Source of the DNA: Perkinsus olseni | Lineage: Eukaryota > Perkinsozoa > Perkinsida > Perkinsidae | Direction: 5' to 3' | NCBI GenBank assembly: GCA_013115135.1 | Contig: JABANP010000070.1 | Location: 1 to 64,000 of the forward strand | DNA: 64,000 nucleotides | Shown here: in pieces, positions 45,845 through 60,418 of the stretch | Numbering within the stretch: position 1 is the first letter of the stretch | Layout of the letters: every line of letters starts with the position of its first letter | Made by a program: the position numbers and the translations under genes | The notes under the pieces: generated by a model | The model's input: only the letters and a program-made list of their open reading frames with translations | Told to the model about the DNA's origin: nothing | The model's database searches: none

Positions 45845-46560
45845 GAGGGTGTCGACAACAAGAAGCAGTTCAAGGTAGCGTCAACTGCTCCGTCAAGTTC
45901 GTATGAGAGCTTCTGTCGAGTGAGCATCGGGAGACAGCTTGAAGACATCGACACTGCCGATGTGACGCTCACCAATTCGATGCGAGACGCCAAGGTCGTG
46001 CATGGGAAAGTAACGAACGCGAACATCCAATCCGCGAAGTTGGTTCAACTGGCGCTTAGATTCCGTAGAGAGCATCACAATTTGGAACGTGAAGTAGTGA
46101 CTTCAATTCACCAAGCTAAATAGCAAATGATGTCATGGATGACCCCGTTGCTCGTCATGCACCGATCCCTTCTTGTGCATGCGTGCACAGCTTGTTCCTC
46201 GTTGAATTTACCCCTGGGACAAGCTTTCTTGACAATCTGTCTGATTGCACTGAATGACAACGCTACAGAAAGTCTCCAACTGAGCACATCGGCTTTAAGT
46301 CTAAGTAAGCCGGAACCGACCTTGGACTATTGCCTCACACACAGTAATCAATTCCAGAATGGATTCTGCGTTTTAGTTGCTTTATTGAACGGGAGGTTCG
46401 AGTCCCGCGAATTCTCAGACGTTTGAAGGGCAGTTGACTACGATTCGACGGAGGATTCGAAAAGATACGGAACTGAGCGATATTGAGGTTTCTTTCACAG
46501 ATAGGCCACTTGATTGGCGAGAGCCAGCACCAAAAGACAGGTAACTATCGGTGGCCGCAA
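45845..46560 (+). CDS. Unknown multi-exon gene, partial model
   Basis: Coding-like stretches: about 45845-46090 (charged, helical, including GRQLEDIDTADV), about 46191-46330 after a ...GCGTGCACAG acceptor, and about 46428-46550 (TFEGQLTTIRRRIRKD... to TAA). The second link uses an intron that contains a hairpin-family piece (TTGTGCATGCGTGCACAG). The third exon follows a T-arm-like intron end, GGGAGGTTCGAGTCCCGCG. No start codon or full set of phases could be fixed and no family is recognised, so borders are approximate. Confidence 0.35.
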
Positions 46561-47068
46561 GCTGAAGGTCCATCCAAGATGCGAACCATCACACAGGCCT
46601 CTGCGATATTAGGATAAAATCGCTCGCCACCCTCGATTCAGTCCAACGCTACAACGTTCAATGCTCTTTCAAACAGCTTCAATGACTATCGTTCGTTCAG
46701 CAGGGTGGCCGACAGCAACAACAGCTTACCCCTACACTGATAAAAAGGCGTTTTCCTGACCGCCTGTATGTGCGTTCAGCGAACGATGGCTCTAACAGAG
46801 GCATCGGCCACGAAGTGTTCATTGCGCATTCACTAAACGAAGGTCGGATGAAACGCACGAAGTATTGCACCGAAACCCAATGCCGAGAGTCCCCTGGTGA
46901 AAGCCGAAAACGCATCACACTCTTGTCACCAGTGAATTGACGGCGTACTTGAACTGAGGCCCCTCGCCCCTCACTAACGCATCTCAGAGCTCCAGTCACG
47001 CAAATGAACGATAGCAGTGCAACACACAGCAAAAGGCACCATCCCGTGAATGTGCTGCTTGGCCGTCT
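46561..47068. other. Intergenic, no gene seen
   Basis: Lies 3' of calmodulin (minus strand). Open frames here lack recognisable content. Confidence 0.45.
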
Positions 47069-50000
<2,932 letters not shown>

Positions 50001-50019
50001 TTCCTCAACGCGTACCTTG

Positions 50020-53000
50020 TCAGCTTAGGGTTATACTTGTAGGTTCAGCCGTGGACAATACGTCGAAAGGAAGAGAGACTCGCGATCTGCACCTATACTG
50101 GATTTGAAGGTAACTCGCATGCGGATCTTGCAATCTTGCATTTCCTCAACGCCACCAGACTTGTTCCGCGTCGGCGTTAGCTGCATGCCGGTCTGGTCGG
50201 ATACTGGTGTATGATTTGTCGGGGAGTGGCGAGCCGGTCGGAAGGGAGTGGTGGACGACCGTCACCAAACCGAAAGTGGAGTTGGTCAGGCCCTTACGGA
50301 CAGGTGGTAGAGGGGCCCCTTCCAGGCTCTGTATCCGGCGATTGTGCGGTTGCTCTCACACTGTTAACTACGACAAACGACCTGCGCCATTTCCCGATCA
50401 GTTTCAAGAATAGACACCTTCGTTTCATAGAAACCCGTTTCAATTTCTGGTGATCGAAAATTTTCGCCGGAAATTTGTCGATCTTTATAGTGAATGTAAT
50501 ACACGAAATGGGAGTGCCAGTTCTAGGAATTGATCGGAAAACGGTATTGTTTCTAATGAACGACAGACGAACTAGTCTATTAAAAACGACGGGCCAACTA
50601 GTATTGAATAAACGACCGAAGAATTAGTCCTCAAGTCTTTAATGATCGATAGAAGAACTAGTACGATCCCGGAATGTCTCTGTCCTGTCCAATAGATATC
50701 GATAAGGCCGAGTGTTGACCGGCGGGTATGTTCAGGTGAACCCTTCTCGGTCAAGCCAGTTGCTGCTTTCACATGCGCTCCGCTGTCTGAGGGATACGTT
50801 GGCGCTGGTTATGCTGGTAATGGGCGTAGGGGGAATTTCGTGGCGCGTGACGACCTGTGGATTACGCTTTCGGACTCGATCTGATGGTCCGCGCGTAGGC
50901 CATCTCAGATTTTTAGGAGTTATCGACTGCTTCGCTTTCTGTTCTGAGGGGGTTGCATCTGCCTCGCACGAACAACAGTTTCCGGCGGAGTGAAAGCTTG
51001 ATGGGATTTGAAGTTCACGCCTTTCGTCTCAAGCGTATGGAGAATTTTGTGGCGAATAATTTCAATCGCGGAGGCTAATGGGAAGCTCGTTATTCTCATT
51101 ATCCACCGCTTGTAGTAGACTTGTCCAGAGAATTTAGAATGAATCAGCACTGTACTTCGTACTGCGGGTGGAGCTCCCGTGTTGCTGTCAGATGGTTCGA
51201 TAACAATATGGCGCCTGGGGACTAGTGAGGGCGTAGCGAATTGGATGGGCCATAGGGGAGGGGCAACCACATCAATTTGTCACCTGGAAGGTGACGAGTT
51301 GGGAAAGGAGTGGTATGTGCGCATGCACATTGTCTTCGGTCAGGGTCGAAGCTTGCTTCTGCCGGGTCTGATGGATACTGCTGTGTCTGGGACCCGTCCG
51401 CGGCCGCCAAGTGTGTGTGGTCTTCACCACCCCCGGCGTGGGAAGGGGAAGATGTAATTTCGTGGCGCGTGACGATGCGGCAGCGGTTTCGTTACGAGAA
51501 AATTGATGCAGTCACTGTGTAGCAGGTCGGCGGAATCTGGAGTAATTCAGTACCGCGCGAAAAATTAGGAATGATGGTTCCTCTTGTTCCTTTGCGGGAA
51601 GGCATCTGGCTTTGAAGGGTATTCAACGCATGTTGCAACGTTTGGATGTAGCTGGGGTGACACAAACTTGCGCCACCATGCGCTTGCTACAAGATTCGGT
51701 GGTCAGAGGACCGCCACGTTGCGTCGTTGTGGTCGGTTCAAGTACCCTCGGACAGGTGATTCAGCCTCAATTTTCGACGCTTGGCCACTCGAAGTGAGTG
51801 AGGAATAATTTCGTGGCGCGTGACCAATCGATCTGAGTGAGGTATAGTTTCGTGGCGCGCGCCTTTTTCAGCCCTCTATGCGCATCAGAAGGCAGTTCAC
51901 CAGCGTATCCCGAGTCGATGCTGCCGTCATCGTGGTTGGTCGGAAAGATTCTTCTTGGCGGGCGTATGATACTCGCATTGGAGGACGGCAGACTGAGGTC
52001 GGTCGAGCTCGGTGGAGTCCGGTGAACATTTACCGTTAGGTTGCGAAATGTGTCATGAAGGATTGGTGTATGTGCGTCGAAGCCGACGGGTAGGGTTCTC
52101 ATACGGTAGGTCCAAATCGATCAGAATGGCGAGCGCTTTTGCGAGGCCCTCATTATATAACACTTTCCTACACCCTCTTCTCTGCAACGATTCTTGGCCC
52201 CGGAACGCTGTCATTCCCTCACTTTGAACCCTGGAGCTGGGCACGCAGCCGTTTCTGACACCCCTAGCCACAGCAGCCACACTATCGAGATCGGAGTCAA
52301 CTAAAATTTCTGTCGCTCAACACGGTGAAATTTGCCTGCTGTTTTTGAAGCGTTGTTCATCCGCTCATTTTCATATTCAACACCGCCCGTTGGATAAGGC
52401 CTATCAGTCCAACTTGTCAAGTCTGTTTGACGAATCCGATTCGTAGGAGCACGTGAAAGACACTAGGCCGGGGGCTCCAGGTGGCAGCCGTTGGTCTGAT
52501 CACGCACGCTGCAGGTTCGGGCGAGCGACAAATCAGTGAAGATCTTTGATATCAGACGTGTAGGTTCAGAAAGAGGAGAACCACTACAGGAGCGGCATCA
52601 AAGTACGCGATGCAATCGATCGGCCGGGCGAGCGCTTTTTCGTCTACAGGTTCTCGTTTGTTGACCCGGTTCTGTTCGGATGGGCGTTATCGTTTGGTAA
52701 CGTGCGGATTGGACGGGCGAGTTCTCGTGTCCAGTCTCGAGAGCCATTCGAAGCAGGCCTCGGAAGTTCATAGTGAAGACGTACGGGGGTGTTGTGCCAT
52801 TCGGTTGTATCACGTGCTGCTATGAAACTTGGGAAACGTGGGGAAGTATCCTAATCCATTCGTGAGACGAGTCGCCGCTGTAGGGGGCTGGTGTCATACT
52901 GTCGAACCAAACACACAGAAGAACTGAGACCTTGAGCCAAGATGGCTACGGCTTTTATATCACGAACCCGACCCGGAGCATTCATGGGCTTCCGGGCGGG

Positions 53001-53425
53001 CGACGTATACTCTCACTAATTAGCAAAATGAATGGTCTGGGGGTCGAACCCGCGACCATTATACTGAGATCTGTGCAACTGTCTACTGCAACTAGAGTGT
53101 TTAGGGATCGCTGTCGGGACATTCGTGTATCGGTGGAAGTGTCGCGTCTTGAGCACAGCGGAGCGCAGCAAGACCTGTGCTGCGAAGGCGTCACTTAATC
53201 CTTCAGATTGGGTTGCAGAGTCTCCGATTGGTGCGCCGAAATTTAAAGTCTGTGAGACTGGCTCAAGTTGTGGGGGTTTCCGGTGTAAATCAGGAAGAAT
53301 CTTTTGGCAAAGTTTTCTGTTTTCGCTTTTTTCAGGATTACATGCTGGCTTGTGCCTTCGACTCCTCACGTCTTGTAGTGGCTGGCCTGCGGGGCAAAGT
53401 TGATATCTTTGGTTTCGATGACTGA
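50020..53425 (+). CDS. WD40-repeat protein, many short exons
   Basis: Exons carry diverged WD40 blades: RILVYDLSGSGEP (about 50196-50235), PVAAFTCAPLSEGYVGAGYA (about 50755-50819), PVLLSDGSITIWRL (about 51178), KLASAGSDGYCCVWDPS (about 51352), a blade at about 51858-51960, KSVKIFDIRR (about 52529), RYRLVTCGLDGRVLVSSLES (about 52685-52745) and a final LACAFDSSRLVVAGLRGKVD (53345-) ending at TGA 53423-53425. Each has the usual GS/GL-DG-x-V/I-x-x-W/F-D pattern. It is probably a beta-propeller scaffold; the partner is unknown. Introns contain GTGGCGCG elements (50836, 51459, 51811, 51848), CTTGCAATCTTG elements and GGGCGAGCGCTTTTT. Start codon and several phases are not resolved, and the last exon may belong to a separate transcript because an antisense leader gene lies between. 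Confidence 0.6.
52931..52952 (-). ncRNA. Spliced-leader RNA gene candidate (leader exon)
   Basis: On the minus strand the sequence is G, then CCGTAGCCATCTTGGCTCAA, then G: the 22-base trans-spliced leader known from dinoflagellates and perkinsids, with C instead of T at one position as I recall for Perkinsus. It is followed immediately by GTCTCAG, i.e. a donor GT as required for an SL RNA gene rather than a processed mRNA copy. TTTGG about 20 bases further could be an Sm-type site. TATAAAAG lies directly upstream. The 3' end of the RNA is not defined; the gene probably extends down to about 52860. It lies antisense within the WD-repeat region. Confidence 0.72.
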
Positions 53426-53514
53426 CTATGATGAAGCTAGGATGCGGTTAAACCATTGTTTAATCATGCATGACTTGTGAAGGATCGGAGAATTGTGTTG
53501 GAAGTGGGAAGAGT

Positions 53515-53556
53515 TGGGAGGTCCCAGGTTCGAATCTCGCAGCCATCATCTTTGAG
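53515..53556 (+). repeat. tRNA T-arm-like element, intergenic
   Basis: GAGGTCCCAGGTTCGAATCTCGCAGCC, sense, 3' of the WD-repeat gene. A related antisense copy, GGGTCGAACCCGCGACC, is at about 53043-53059. Neither has a complete cloverleaf by eye. Confidence 0.6.
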
Positions 53557-53607
53557 AACGGTTTATCAGTTGCTAATACACGACAGTCGATTGTGTTTTG
53601 AACGTCG

Positions 53608-53647
<40 letters not shown>
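53608..53647 (+). repeat. (TCA)n microsatellite
   Basis: Thirteen uninterrupted TCA/ATC triplets. It lies between the WD-repeat gene and the cyclin with no supported exon, so it is probably non-coding. Confidence 0.95.
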
Positions 53648-54101
53648 TCGACTGTTTATTGACCCCGTGGCAGTAGACAGCCGAGGGCATCTCAAAACCT
53701 TGCATACTACGACAGCGAATCATCCCTGTATTCGGTGGTAATGGAAGCACATGCGTCCTTATAGGGCTCACTGTTGACGACTCAGTGCACATGACCGAGG
53801 GATCGCCCAGGGCGATTCGCCCTAGCAGTAGTCCTGCTTGCCGGACATAATCGTAATGCTCTGGTCTTAACGATAACGAGCATAATGCTCACAGTACATT
53901 GGCTAACCATAGCATGGTAAAGTTCATTATTATGACCGAAGTCAACAATAATGAAATCCGGATCTCCATCAGCTGATGCTGTGAGAAAACGCGCTGTAAA
54001 GATTTTTACATGCATTTTGCACGAACGGAGGCGTTTCCAGTCGGGCGCGCGCGGTTTGCATTGGCATTCGTCAGCGTGTTGACTAACGTGTCTAATCAAC
54101 A

Positions 54102-55731
54102 ATGATAACAGGCAGCCGTCCACAGCAGGCTCAACTCTCTGAGAACATCCCCATGGGGAAGGGCGGCAACGCTGTGGTGGAGTCGCGGAAGCGAGGAGCG
54201 TTCATGGACATCAGCAACACCGTTAATGTGGTGCCTGCTCAGACTGGTGGGTCCGTCGTTGGTTTTGACGGTCGAGTTTGTTCGCTTTAGGTGTGGTGAC
54301 TAGGAGCAAGGCAGCGGCAGCACGGTTGTCTGCGAACAAGTTGGAAGATCTGGATGATACGGTCATGCAGGGGACCACTCCGGCGAGGTTGGAGTTGCAC
54401 CAGCTGGTTGATTGGAAAGATACCATCCCTCCCGAGGATCGTCAAGTGAGCCGCCTGCTTCTGTCTGGAGTGATTTTGCTTCTGTTCAGGACCTCCCCAA
54501 CCCCCAGTTTGTGTCGGAGTACGTGAACACCATCTTCGTCCACATGAACGGTATCGAGCAGAAGTAGGTGCACTTCGACTCCTGCTGTGAGAAGTGGCGT
54601 CGTTGTTGTTCAGATACCGACAGTCCTGGGACTACATGGCGAGGACGCAGACTGACATCACGGAGCGGATGAGGGCTGTTCTGATTGACTGGCTGGTGGA
54701 AGTTCACTGGAAGTTCAAACTTGTTCCGGAGACTCTCTACCTGACTGTGAGTTCGCTAAAACGAAGTTTTTCTGGTCGTTCGCGATGACTTCCAGGAGGC
54801 AAATCTCGGTTATGATGGTGTTTACTTCTCCGGTCTGGGTGTGGTGATAGTTTGTCTTTCATTCTTGTTGCCAGGTCAACTTAATCGATCGATACCTCGA
54901 GCAATGCCCTAACCTCCCACGTACACGGTTGCAGCTTGTCGGTGTGACCTGCCTGTTGATTGCCTCCAAGTGACCGAGATTTTGCGGTTGTTGTGCGAAA
55001 TTGGTGTGTCTTGCCAGATATGAGGATATATATGCGCCAGAAATGAAGGACATAGTCAGCATATGCGACAGGACTTATCAACGTCATGAAGTGATGCAGA
55101 TGGAAGTGGATATCCTCAACACGCTTGGGTAATTTCCTGCTATGAATCCTCTTGTTGTGAGTTGTCGTCGTTGCGTTCAGGTTCTGCTTGACGACGCCAT
55201 CTGCCATGATGTTCCTGCTTCGATATGCCAAAGTCATGGAGTGCGACGAGAAGCACTTCTTTTTGGCACAGTATTGTTTAGAGCTCGCCCTACCTGAGTA
55301 GGTTGGGGAGAGAGTCATCGACGGGCGTTGTTGGTATCTCGCTCGCTGTTTTTGTGATCTGGGCTGTTATCGTGTTACTCACTTTCTACTGGTCGGATTA
55401 TGGACGGTTGCATCACACTTGAGGCGCTAGTCAATTTTCTTTGTCGAAGAAGGGATGTTGTGGTATGGTGATCGCTGTATTTTTGTTCAGGTATAGTATG
55501 CTGAAATATTGTGCAAGTCAGTTGGCGGCGGGCGCTTTGTATTTATCTAACAAACTGGTTAGAAAGCCTACAGCGTGGCCACCTCATGTGGCCGTGCACT
55601 GCCCTAACACTGAACAAGAGGTGAAGACGGTCGCCAAGGAATTATGTGCATTATTGCAAGCAACGACCAACGAGGACCATTCGGGAACACAGCTTCGAGC
55701 GGTGAAGAAGAAGTTCCAACTCTCGAAGTAA
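54102..55731 (+). CDS. Mitotic (B-type) cyclin
   Basis: Eight exons with consistent phases: 54102-54246, 54291-54445, 54490-54563, 54614-54746, 54875-54969, 55018-55128, 55181-55297, 55491-55731; 356 residues. Residues about 34-42 (RGAFMDISN) match a destruction-box-like R-x-x-(L/F)-x-x-I-x-N motif for APC/C-dependent degradation. The cyclin box N contains RMRAVLIDWLVEVHWKFKL and the Lys/Glu positions that contact a cyclin-dependent kinase. The second fold starts at FCLTTPSAMMFLLRYAK. The protein would activate a CDK at G2/M in the nucleus. Introns are 44-193 bases and lack the repeated families. Length is a little short for B cyclins, mainly through a brief N-terminus. Confidence 0.93.
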
Positions 55732-56813
55732 CTAGGGTATAGGCTGACAGTGGGCTATCAGCGTCCTGGGAAATGTTTTCCTCAGTTCTTGTGATTGAGC
55801 CTTGTTGGGGCGCTGTTTTCGCGAGTTTTTAGCGTTGGCGGTTGGTTAGGAAAACGTGTTTTATGTTCCTGTGTTTTACCTTACCGTTGTCGTTCTGGTT
55901 GTTCGCTCTTGTTTTAATGCTTTCACGCCTCTGGGTGCAAGCTGTAAGTGTGTTTCTTTGTCAGGTTCCGCAGTGTCTCCCGCATGGTGCTCGGCTGAGG
56001 AAGATGGAGAGTGAAGCATTTCATCCCGTGTTTATAATAAAGATTTATCACACGAAATTGTCTCTATCATCAAGGTTTATCGTCAGTTTGTATGGTCCAG
56101 TGGAATGAAGAGACTCTGGACTTGTCGCTTGAGAAATGAAGCCAATCGAGGGATCCATTAGCGTCGCTGTCGCCAGTAGTACGTACGTGAGCGATGAAGA
56201 CTGTTGGTGGTGTTCCCCCGATTCAATTAATTGTAAATGCTGCTGTAGAGTAGCATTGCTGCATGAAAGGTGCACGAGAAGGATATTTTCGGAAGAAAGT
56301 TTTGCGTTTGAATGTGGGACGCTCGAGCTTGTTTTAGTGGTTTACTGTGTTTTCCACTGAATACGTGCGTGGCGTACTGTCAGTTAGTCTTATGGCTCGA
56401 CCGGGCACACCACCTCAGGTATTTTTATGGGCTCCACCTGCGGTCCTATTGGACGTAGGCCGTGGGGTTTCACGCGGAATTGTGACAGGAATACTGCGGT
56501 GTTGGGTGCCTAGAGTGGGATGTGTGTTATGCAGTATGTATTCTCTATCAGTCTTTACGCAATTTTTTCTCTTTCGTGAGAGGTGTTGGGTTACAGTGGA
56601 TGGTTGATGGCTCACACGGTGTTTAGTTGTACAATACTAGGTCCTCGCCAAGTGTGCATGTGACATACCATTGAAGTGATGCGATCGAGGGTAGAACGAC
56701 AAGCAGCCATGTTGGGCAAGGAGTGAGGAAAAAGGGTATTTCAGAACGTTGACATGCTTATAGTATCTGCATCTGAGAGTATCTTTGTGGTGTATCTTGT
56801 GCATGGTTAATGT
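55732..56813. other. Intergenic, no gene supported
   Basis: Contains open frames on both strands without recognisable domains. A GTATCTTTGTGG word near 56779 resembles half of the intron hairpin family. A polyadenylation-like AATAAA at about 56035 may be a downstream signal of the cyclin or an unrelated transcript. Confidence 0.45.
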
Positions 56814-56834
56814 ATGCTAGATCGTATCTTTGTA

Positions 56835-59800
56835 ATGAGCTCGTCACTCCCCAAGCCGTCTTCTCGCTCTGATGAGCCGTTGTTGATGATATTTGAAGAC
56901 TTCCTCACAGCAGAGGAGTGCGATAGGGTTACGAAACTGTCCTTGAGGCAGGTCGAAGGTAGTAAGATCCGCACGTCGTTCTTGTCTTGGAAATATCTTG
57001 CTATACATCAAAGTACGCTTGTGCGACCATCGAAAACGAGACTCTCAGCGCTCCGTTGGGGTTTCTTAACTACGACTTTTCGGTGTTCGTTTTTTTCGCG
57101 CGGACTTCAAATTGATCGGGTGAGGGATAATCGTTTCGATGCGGAGTTGAAGAGTTGATATAATTATTGGTACAATTCTTATTCGCGATCAGTTCCATAA
57201 TTATCACAATTATTCTCGTTTTTGAGTATTTCGCGAGATTTTTTCGGAAATAAGTTGTTACATGAATTTTTCTGGAAGATGGTAAACGTATCGACGCTTT
57301 CGACGGGTATCTTCTGTAGGTACCATGTTCACGAGTAAGCTCAGGATACCTTTGCCTGTGAAAGAGGGAGAAAAGATACTCCCTGAGGACGTTGAGTTCC
57401 TTCAGAACGTAGTACTGGGGAGATGCAAGGCGACTCGGGGCGACCTGGGTTCTGGCCTGAACATTATGCACATGCTTATTTAGATAGAATGATGGGTGAA
57501 ATATAGTGAAACATACTGACGATGAGTGAGCGTTTTCTTGACACTGCGTTGGGCTTCGAAGATTCGAAGATCGAAGATTCTTGCATCGAGCATCTTTGGA
57601 TGTTGTGATTCCAGGATAGGGATTGAGTATCTTAGCTTGAACACTGGCCCAGAAACGGTGTGCTTCGGTTTAGCAGAGCGTCGAAGTGGTATTTTACTGT
57701 AAACGTAAAGCATTATGATTCGCTTTCTATTGTTGTTTTGCGCAACTATGGGGGCTCATCTCAACTTGTCGCTTGTGAATGGCTTCAACAGTGGAGTTTC
57801 ACCCGTGCTCCGTGAAGTGGCGTTTTCACAAAGTAAAAAAGGCGAAAGTCGCGATGTGATATGAAATCATATCATATCACGTCATTCGCATGGCAACGAA
57901 GACCATTTCGCGGAAAACACGAACAACACTCGTCTGCCCTTAACGTTAATGCGCACTTGCTACGGGTAATCACCCTTAGCTCGCTGTGAGTTGATAGCAT
58001 TGTGATGAATTGTCCTGGTATCTTAGGTCGAAGATCGTATCGGACAAATCTGCCAATGCCCACCGCACGAAGGTGAAGTCCCACTGGTCACGATGTTGAC
58101 TCCTCCGAGCAAACAGCCCGCGAACGATGGAGAGAGGCGACTCCACTTGGGGCTGCATGTTGGTAACATTCTCGTGGCTCGGTTTCGTATCCCTTTCGAA
58201 TGTGTTGTTTTTTCCTCGCGAAATTTTACGTCGCTAATCTGTGAAAAAAACCGTAATGTAAAATCAAATTCATTTTTTCTGAAAGTCGCTTTCCGTCAGA
58301 TACCAACGGTAATCGTCCTTTTCGTTTTTGTACGGCTATCATTTACCTCTCGGATGTCTCCGAGGGTGGAGAGACCGTTTTCCCGGTAATATCAGCGTGA
58401 TGGGGATCCTTGCGTGTCAATAGAAGCTCTCCCTATGCATCGTGCTGTACATGGTCTAATCGCCACGTCTCTCAGCTCAGAGGGCTCCGCCGGCTGTCAC
58501 GCCAATTCTACACATTAGTGGTCTTCAAAACTCTCCCAGCCGCTGCGGTCTTCTTGTGTGTCACCAATGTGCGATTCGCCCTCGCTACCTTATTCTGGAA
58601 GGAGTGGTTTCGGAAAAATTAGAAAGGCGTGAAAAACGTTTCGCCGTCTCTCGTAATAGAGAATGGTCCAGACGAAAGCGAGCATAGATTCGGAATCGCT
58701 GGGCTTTATTTTTGCACGCAAATATTACCGCCAGAATCTTTTCTATTATTTTATTGGGATTCGACGCCTGTACTTCAGAAGGATATCTTTTCTGTCAGGT
58801 CAAATCTACCAGCCCCGAGTTGGTGATGGGCGCTCAGATGCTCCTCAAAAGTGGCGTAGACCATCTTGATAAGGTCGATGAGAAATCCTCAGAGGGTATC
58901 CGAGTTGTTGCAGGTATCCTACGCACCGCGAAGATTTTCTCGAAACCCCTGCTTGGACCTCAGGTATGCTGGAAACTGCGACATCAGCTCCCGATGCTTT
59001 CACGGTTCAACCCAGACAAGGAAGGTTGGTTTTGTTTTACACTCGAGGAGACCGTGGAGAGATCGACCCTCTGAGCTGGCACGGTGGCGCAACTGTAAGA
59101 AAAGGGCGCTCCTCCTACTGGACCGCTTGTGTGAGCTGGGGCTTCACCGTATTACGCGAACTACGGTTTTTCGCGAAGCTGAAAACGTATAAATCGCAAA
59201 ATTATATGCTGTGAACTCGCTAGTCACTTAGTCAGCTGGAAGTAGTGAGTGTTCACGGATTGAGGGAGGGGAGGGGGTGACGCATTCCACATTGCCCCAT
59301 TGCGAGGGAAAAGCGCGTGAAGCATGGAAGGGTTTACGCTGCACTGTATGTTGAGATGGGAAGGCAACGCTGAAAGAATAGCTACGTTTCTTTTCGCAGG
59401 TTCATTGCAGTAGCGGGAAGCCGACGATGAAGTGGACGTTACAGAAATTTAAGGAGATTCCAGTTGATGCAAGAGAGAGTGGAGAGCGGATACGCCAATG
59501 GGTTCATGATAATAGGGATGCTGTCAAGAAGATTTATGCGGGTAGTATCTTGAGGTCGAATCATGGTGTGTATCTTGAGGTCGAAGCATGATTTGTATCT
59601 TGAGGTCGAATCATGGTGTGTATCTTCGAGGTCGAAGCATGATTTGTATCTTGAGGTCGGAATACCGGGTATACCTCCGTCTCGAACCGCACTGTATATC
59701 TTGCGGTTGAGTTTACTTGAACAGCTCTCAAGGAGATGACCCTCCAGTATCATGATGCTTGAGTGATTATCGGTATTTTCAGGTACAGAAGTGAGGCTGA

Positions 59801-59913
59801 AGCTGATCATTCTAAAGATTCCTTTTGGATTTGCTGTTTCTATCGATCACTCAATCGATTCGCTCCGAGTTCAATGGCGGGATACTGTCGCACAGTTAAT
59901 TAGTCTCTTCTGA
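56835..59913 (+). CDS. Prolyl 4-hydroxylase-like 2OG-Fe(II) oxygenase
   Basis: Recognisable exons: about 56835-56990 (LLMIFEDFLTAEECDRV, then QVEGSKIRTS, the classic P4H N-terminal part), 58300-58385 (RFCTAIIYLSDVSEGGETVF, the core containing the GGETxFP motif), about 58800-58890, about 58960-59093 (VQPRQGRLVLFYTRGD..LSWHGGAT with the distal iron-binding His), and 59401-59530 (KWTLQKFKEIPVDARESGER), plus a possible last exon 59782-59913. The HxD iron-binding motif should lie between 57000 and 58290, but I could not place its exon. An upstream in-frame ATG at 56814 is possible. P4H enzymes hydroxylate proline in Skp1 or collagen-like proteins. The C-terminal extension after the HGG exon is unusual. 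Confidence 0.7.
58424..58545 (+). repeat. Dispersed repeat, third copy
   Basis: Matches the two copies at 16262-16580 in reverse orientation: TATGCATCGTGCTGTACATG, GTCTAATCGCCACG, CAGCTCAGAGGGCTCCGCCG and a TTCTACACATTAGTGGTCTTC segment. It lies in an intron of the P4H-like gene. Confidence 0.7.
59545..59665 (+). repeat. Minisatellite of TATCTTGAGGTCGAA units
   Basis: Five units of about 27 bases, GTATCTTGAGGTCGAA(T/G)CATG followed by GTGT or ATTT. Single copies of the same element occur in introns at about 26370, 27650, 32535, 39245 and 58018. It lies in the last intron of the P4H-like gene, so the intron element has expanded in place. Confidence 0.85.
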
Positions 59914-60418
59914 GGAATCTTTGCGCAGCGCGAAGGTTTGGCACTACACGCCGTCCGAGAGTTCCCTAGGCTGACCTTAAGTCGAGTTCAGATAGGTGGA
60001 TACACCCTTGGTTGCGGGCGGCTGGGCAGCCCTGAAAATCCCCAGACACTATCAAGTTCATCGATGCCCTTCGTCGAGGCCGCCGCTTCTCCTTGGGTCC
60101 GCCGCTTTTGTGTTACAGTGGGGTTTAACTGAACGCACGACTCTAGTGGCAGCACGTGGTCAAGTAGACGAATTACGGGGGGTTCGAGTACACTCGAAGG
60201 TCACCTACGACTAAGGGACGGGATTCTCTCGAGACTGTTATGAATCTCCCTCCTCATCAATATGCACGCGTGCCAAAATGACAGTATCTTTGCGCATGCG
60301 TGCAGATTCTTTGTGTGGGCTGTCGTAGTTTCGCAACATAACGATTTTCTGCGCCCAGGCCCTTTACGCTCAAGCGTAATTCTAGTCGTCCGGATACTAC
60401 CTCTCCAATTTCACTCAT
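59914..60418. other. Intergenic between P4H-like gene and OAT
   Basis: Contains GAGGAATCTTTGCGCAGCGC (about 59912) and TATCTTTGCGCATGCGTGCAG (about 60284), both members of the hairpin family. No supported gene. Confidence 0.5.

Noticed and set aside
53608..53647. Poly-His or poly-Asp coding stretch
   Set aside because: The frames around the TCA microsatellite lack splice or start support and the triplet run is best taken as a non-coding microsatellite.
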